From positions 34,103,401 to 34,167,400 of the forward strand of contig NC_080716.1 of the NCBI RefSeq assembly GCF_019097595.1: a stretch of 64,000 bases of DNA, written 5' to 3'. Origin of the DNA: Hemibagrus wyckioides. Taxonomy: Eukaryota > Chordata > Actinopteri > Siluriformes > Bagridae. Below, piece after piece: positions 41,801 through 47,800 of this stretch (positions are counted from its first letter, which is position 1; each line of letters begins with the position of its first letter). Below the pieces are notes generated by a model. It saw only the letters and a program-made list of their open reading frames with translations, ran no database searches and had not been told where the DNA came from. Both the position numbers and the translations under genes were made by a program.

Positions 41801-44800
41801 CCAAATAATTTTTCATTTCATACCAACAGGAAAACCCAAACTGACTGTGAGAGTGAATCCTCAGAGCTCCGTCTACACTGGAGACACCGTCACTCTGAGC
41901 TGTGAGCTGCAGCAGGAGACTGGATGGGAGTTTCACTGGTACAAAAATAATCAGTTACAGAATCTGAACAGGGAACAAGAGAACACACTTAAAGTGACAG
42001 TGGATAATGCAGGAGAAACAGAGTACCGGTGTCGGGCAAACAGGATAAACAACAACTACTACTACTTCACAGAGTTCAGTGATCCTGTCAAGATTACAGT
42101 GAGAGGTATGTCATGACTTTTTCCTCTACTCTGATTACATTGTAATCATAATAATAATTTTTAAATTCAGCTGTAAACTCCTGGAAATTTGTACAAATTA
42201 TTTTGATAGGTGTTTATTTTCTGTCCAAATAAATTTTCATTTCATACCAACAGCAAAACCCAAACTGACTGTGAGAGTGAATCCTCAGAGCTCCGTCTAC
42301 ACTGGAGACACCGTCACTCTGAGCTGTGAGCTGCAGCAGGAGACTGGATGGGAGTTTCACTGGTACAAAAATAATCAGTTACAGAATCTGAACAGTGAAC
42401 AAGAGAACACACTTAAAGTGACAGTGGATAATGCAGGAGAAACAGAGTACCGGTGTCGGGCAAACAGGATAAACAACAACTACTACTACTTCACAGAGTT
42501 CAGTGATCCTGTCAAGATTACAGTGAGAGGTATGTTCAGATTTGATTACATTGTAATCATAATTATAATTTTTCATTTCAGCTGGAAACTCCTGGAAATT
42601 TGCACAAATTATTTTGATAGGTGTTTATTTTCTGTACAAATAATTTTTCATTTGGGATCAACAGCAAAACCCAAACCGACTGTGAGAGTGAATCCTCAGA
42701 GCTCCGTCTACACTGGAGACACCGTCACTCTGAGCTGTGAGCTGCAGCAGGAGACTGGATGGGAGTTTCACTGGTACAAAAATAATCAGCTGTTACAGAA
42801 TCTGAGCAGTGAACAAGAGAACACACTTAAAATGACAGAAGATAATGCAGGAGAAACAGAGTACCGGTGTCGGGCAAACAGGATAAACAACAACTACTAC
42901 TACTTCACAGAGTTCAGTGATCCTGTCAAGATTACAGTGAGAGGTATGTCATGATTTTTTTCTCTCCTTTGATTACGTTTGTTAGAGGTGTTATAATATT
43001 GCTTAATTATATTGTAATAATTGTAAATATTGCTTTACAATATATAGTTATTTCCTGTTTTTGTTATGTTCACATTAATCGTAAAACACATATATTTCAA
43101 AGTATTTATCTTTTGTGGCTGGTGACATCCACTGCAACATTTTAAAAACATTTTATTTAATAAACAAAAACAAACAACAAATATATTTATGCATTAAAGG
43201 AGTGAGAAAAATAGGTTGTTGATGATATGACTGTTTATAGCTGCTATAATGTAAGTGAGAACAAGAACTGATTTTGCAGACATTCCTCAACAATAAATGT
43301 AACAATAAATGGATAGAAAGTACAGTAACTCAGCATAATTAGTATTTGTAACTATTAGTCAGTTCTTAGTTAGTCTTTGGTAGTGATACAGAACTGTGTA
43401 AAATTGTAAAATGTTTCTGTAAGATATCATGACTGCTGACAGATGATAGTTACACTGACTGTATCAGGTGAGTGTGTGAGGATTTCTGGAGACACATGAA
43501 AATTAGAGTCAGTTAGACATTAATGAAAAGCTTTATATTGTGAATTAAATAATTCTAGAAAATAAATATTTTGTATTTCCTGTGTAACAGAGAGACCACA
43601 GGCAGTACTGAGTGTATCTCCACAGAGCTGGCTGACTGAAGGAGACTCAGTGACTCTAAGCTGTGAGGTTACAGACTCCTCTACAGACTGGACATTCAGC
43701 TGGTACACAGTTGTTCCCTACAGAGACGGCTTAACTGGAATAAATAATAATGGTGGCTATAGCGTGTATGTGGAGCTCCTCTCAGACAGCAGCAGAGGAT
43801 CTGGAGGCAAATACACTCTCAGTCCTGCTGCTCTTAATCACACAGGAGTTTATATGTGCAGAGGAGAGAGAGGAGAACCAGCCCTTCACTCACAGTACAG
43901 CAATCCACAGCCACTATGGATCACTGGTGAGGAAAATTAACTGTTGTGTTGAAGTGTAGAATAGAAAAGTGTGACTGTAACATAATATTAATGCAGCATT
44001 TATTTATCAATGTGTATAAGGGTTGATAAAGAGTCCTTAGTGCTGGTAGAGGATTATTGTCATGATTTTCCTTGTGATCCCCTGTAATTTTGTGATGTCT
44101 CCACTCCTTGTCATTGGGTAAGTATCCTGGATAACACAAAGGACTCAGGAGATAGTTGAGGATCTTTGTATAGAGGGATTTTATTTTATAAGTCAGAGCA
44201 GGTAAACATTGTGGATGTAACCATGTACATGGAGTGCCTCCAGAAAATGTTTTCTAAAGAGATATGAATAGGAGGTGCACTGTTCTGAGATTTTTTTCTT
44301 TTTCTTTTTTCTTTTTTTTTCCATGCTTGCCAACAATGCAAGAATATGGAAACTTCAGGTTTAAAATACAGATACAGCAATAGCTTATAATAACTCTGAT
44401 ATTTACTGTATATTTTACAGTTTTTTTTTTTAAATAAACTCTAGTACTAGAAGCAGATAATTGTAATAGATGAAATGTATTATAAAATATTTGCTCATAT
44501 TTCCTGCTGACTCAAGGTTGGATCCACACACATGGAGTTTTTAAGAACAAGTCACAGGAAATGAGAACCAAAACAGTCACAAAATAATAGGCACAGGAAC
44601 AAGTGTACCCCCAGTCACAGAAAAAAAACAGCGATATGTAAAAGATCTGTAACAGTCACAAAATTATGAACACGCACACAGTATTGTAACATGCACACAG
44701 GCACCGCGGATAACCCAAACAGTACGCAAAAACAGTCACACATGCAAGGGTACTTCAGAAGCAATTCAGGAATATCAGAAGTAAACACAGTCAAAAATCA

Positions 44801-47800
44801 GAAAAATATTGTTCAATAAGCACAGCTTAGCAGAGCATATACCTCACAACGAGCAACTAAAACCAAGGGACATAAAAAGGATGAGAAACAAACACAACAG
44901 GTACACATACTGAGAAATCTGGTGACTGAGGACGTGGGAGTGCTGATGGTTGCTGGAAGTTGGAGTCTGTGGTCCATGTTTGTCATCTCTGATCAATTCA
45001 GGGCCATAATGTTACATGCTGTGACACCCTGTTAATTCTGCAAGCAAAATACCTGAACATATATTTATAGTATAAAATAAATCATAATCCAGTACAGTCT
45101 CATTTGACTGATCTAACTGACTAATCATTTACAGTACAATCCTGTAAAATACCAGAGATTTTTGCTGCAAAATAAATATCACTTTACAGTTATTTCCTTG
45201 TGTTCTGCTCATTATTTTGAATGATTCATTTTTATTAACATGGCTCTTTTCTGTGTTTAAGGTGAATCTCCTCCAGTCTCTCTGATCATCAATCCCAGCA
45301 GAACTCAACACTTTACTAATGACTCTCTCTCACTGAGCTGTGAGGACCAGAGTAACTCTACTGGATGGACAGTGAGACGATACACACACAGTGAGAGAGT
45401 GTTAGATTGTTCACACTGGGGATCAGTTACAGGATCTACATGTAACATCAGCTTCCTCTCCACATCCTACACTGGAGTTTACTGGTGTGAATCTGAATCT
45501 GGAGAAAACAGTAATCCTGTCAACATCACAGTGCATGGTGAGTCTTCATGTAGTGTGTTTAATGTTAAAGGAAAAGGAAAATGTTCTTAGGATTGAATAC
45601 ATGTACAGTATCTCACAAAAATTAGTACACCCCTCACATTTTTGTAAATATTTTAGTAATCTTTTCAAGTGACAACACTGAAGAAATGACCCTCTGCTCC
45701 AGTGTAAAGTAGTGAGTGTACAGCCTGTATAACAGTGTAAATTTGCTGTCCCCTCAAAATAACTCAACACACAGCCATTAATGTCTAAACCGTTGGCAAC
45801 AAAAGTGACTACACCCCTAAGTGGAAATGTCCAAACTGGGTCCAAAGTATCAATATTTTGTGTGGCCACCATTATTTTCCAGCACTGCATTAACCCTCTT
45901 GGGCAAGGAGTTCACCAGAACTTCACAGGTTGCCACTGGAGTCCTCTTCCACTCCTGCATGATGACATCACACACTTGTCTTTGTACTCCTCACCTGGTT
46001 GCTGTCACACACACTTGACACCATCTGAACCAAATAAGTTTATCTTGGTCTCATCAGACCACAGGACATGGTTCCAGTAATCCGTGTCCTTAGTCTGCTT
46101 ATCTTCAGCAAACTGTATGCAAGCTTTCTATGCTTTGTTGAGCATCATCTTTAGTAGAGGCTTCCTTCTGGGAGACAGCCATGCAGACCAATTTGATGCA
46201 GTGTGCGGTGTATGGTCTGAGCACTGACAGGCTGATCCCCCATCCCTTCAACCTGTGCAGCAATGCTGGCAGCACTCATACATCTATTTCCCAAAGACAA
46301 CCTCTGGAAATGACACTGAGCACGTGCACTCAACTTCTTTGGTGGACCATGGCGAGGCCTGTTCTGAGTGGAACCTGTCCTGTAAAACCACTGTATTGCC
46401 CACCATGCTGAAGCTCAGTTTCAGGGTCTTGGCAATCTTCTTATAGCCTAGGCCATCTTTATGTAGAGCAACAATTCTTTTTTTCAGATCCTCAGAGAGT
46501 TCTTTGCCATGAGGTGCCATGTTGAACTTCCAGTGACCAGTATGAGAGGGTGTGAGAGCGATAACACCAAATTTAACACACCTGCTCCCCATTCACACCT
46601 GAGACCTTGTAACACTAACGAGTCACATGACACCAGGGAGGGTAAATGGCTAATTGGACCCATTTTGGACGTTTCCACTTAGGGGTGTAGTCACTTTAGT
46701 TGCCAACAGTTTAGACATTAATGGCTGTGTGTTGAGTTATTTTGAGGGGACAGCAAATTTACACTGTTATACAGGCTGTACACTCACTACTTTACATTGG
46801 AGCAGAGTGTCATTTCTTCAGTGTTGTCACATGAAAAGATGTGAGGGGTGTACTCACTTTTGTGAGATACTGTATGTTAGTAGTAGACATTAGTTTTACT
46901 AGTACCAGTAAATGAGCATGGAATCTATTCAGTAGTCAATATTCATATATATCTGTACTGATGCATCCATAATTCAGCTGAATATTTTCTCATGAGGTGG
47001 CTTAGTGGTTAGCATGTTCGTCTCACACCTCCAGTGTCTGGGGTTCGAGTCTCACTCCCCCTCACTGTGTGTGTGGATTTTGCATGTTCTCCCCGTGCTT
47101 GGTGGGTTTCCTCCCACAGTCCAATGGCATGCTTCTAGGCTGATTGGAGTCTCTAAATTGCCCATAGTGTGTGTGTGTGCCCTGTGATGGGTTGGCACTC
47201 TGTCCAACAACTCTCAGTCAAATGTGAGAAACCTTTTTAATAAATAATTTTTATTCGATTTTGTTTTTAATAACAAATATTTTATGTTTAATTGCTGAAA
47301 TTCTGCTCTTTTTTCTCTTTAATCTCAGGTCCTAGTTCCAGTGGAGCATTCAATGTTGTTATATTAGTACTGGCTGGGAGTTTGGGATTTTTGTTCATCG
47401 CTTTACTGATCTTATTGATCCTGCTGTTGTCCAACAAAAGAAAAAAAGGTCAGATAACTGCTTTAGCTATGTTATGTAGTATATAATGAGTGACAGGTAG
47501 CTTTATTTTGTTTCAGACATTTCCTCTTGCATTAGGAGATTTAACTATAGATTAACTCTATACAGTAAAGTACAGAAGTGTCTTGTAGAGATTAACACAC
47601 TGCACTGTGTTCAGGTGAAGCTGCAGCTGAGAACAATAAAGCCACTTACACACAGGTGAAAAAGAAAAAGAAGACAAACAGGAACAATGGTAGAGTATTT
47701 TTAATGATTCAACATTGAATATATTAATAAATAAATTCAGCAAATAACACTTGAAGTCTTCAGCACATAATTTCTTATATGAACAAATTGCATCCACGCA

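Larger units (their letters stand above)
42140..43300 (+). repeat. Duplicated two-exon block, copy B
   Basis: Counterpart of 39740-40927: exons 8 and 9 plus downstream intron, including TGGCTGGTGACATCCACTGC and AGACATTCCTCAACAATAAA near 43275. Here the sequence continues without the LINE insertion. Confidence 0.75.

Noticed and set aside
42271..42954. Single 227-codon exon carrying two Ig domains
   Set aside because: The open frame runs through a 135-bp intron with proper GTATGT and CAACAG borders like all sister exons. It is better read as two exons, with retention noted as a possibility.
45781..46678. Several short open frames on both strands in intron 11
   Set aside because: All fall in the inverted repeats or broken transposase of the deleted Tc1 element.
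46992..47206. Functional tRNA gene
   Set aside because: A and B boxes are present, but the following sequence is a SINE body and no cloverleaf with acceptor stem can be drawn.
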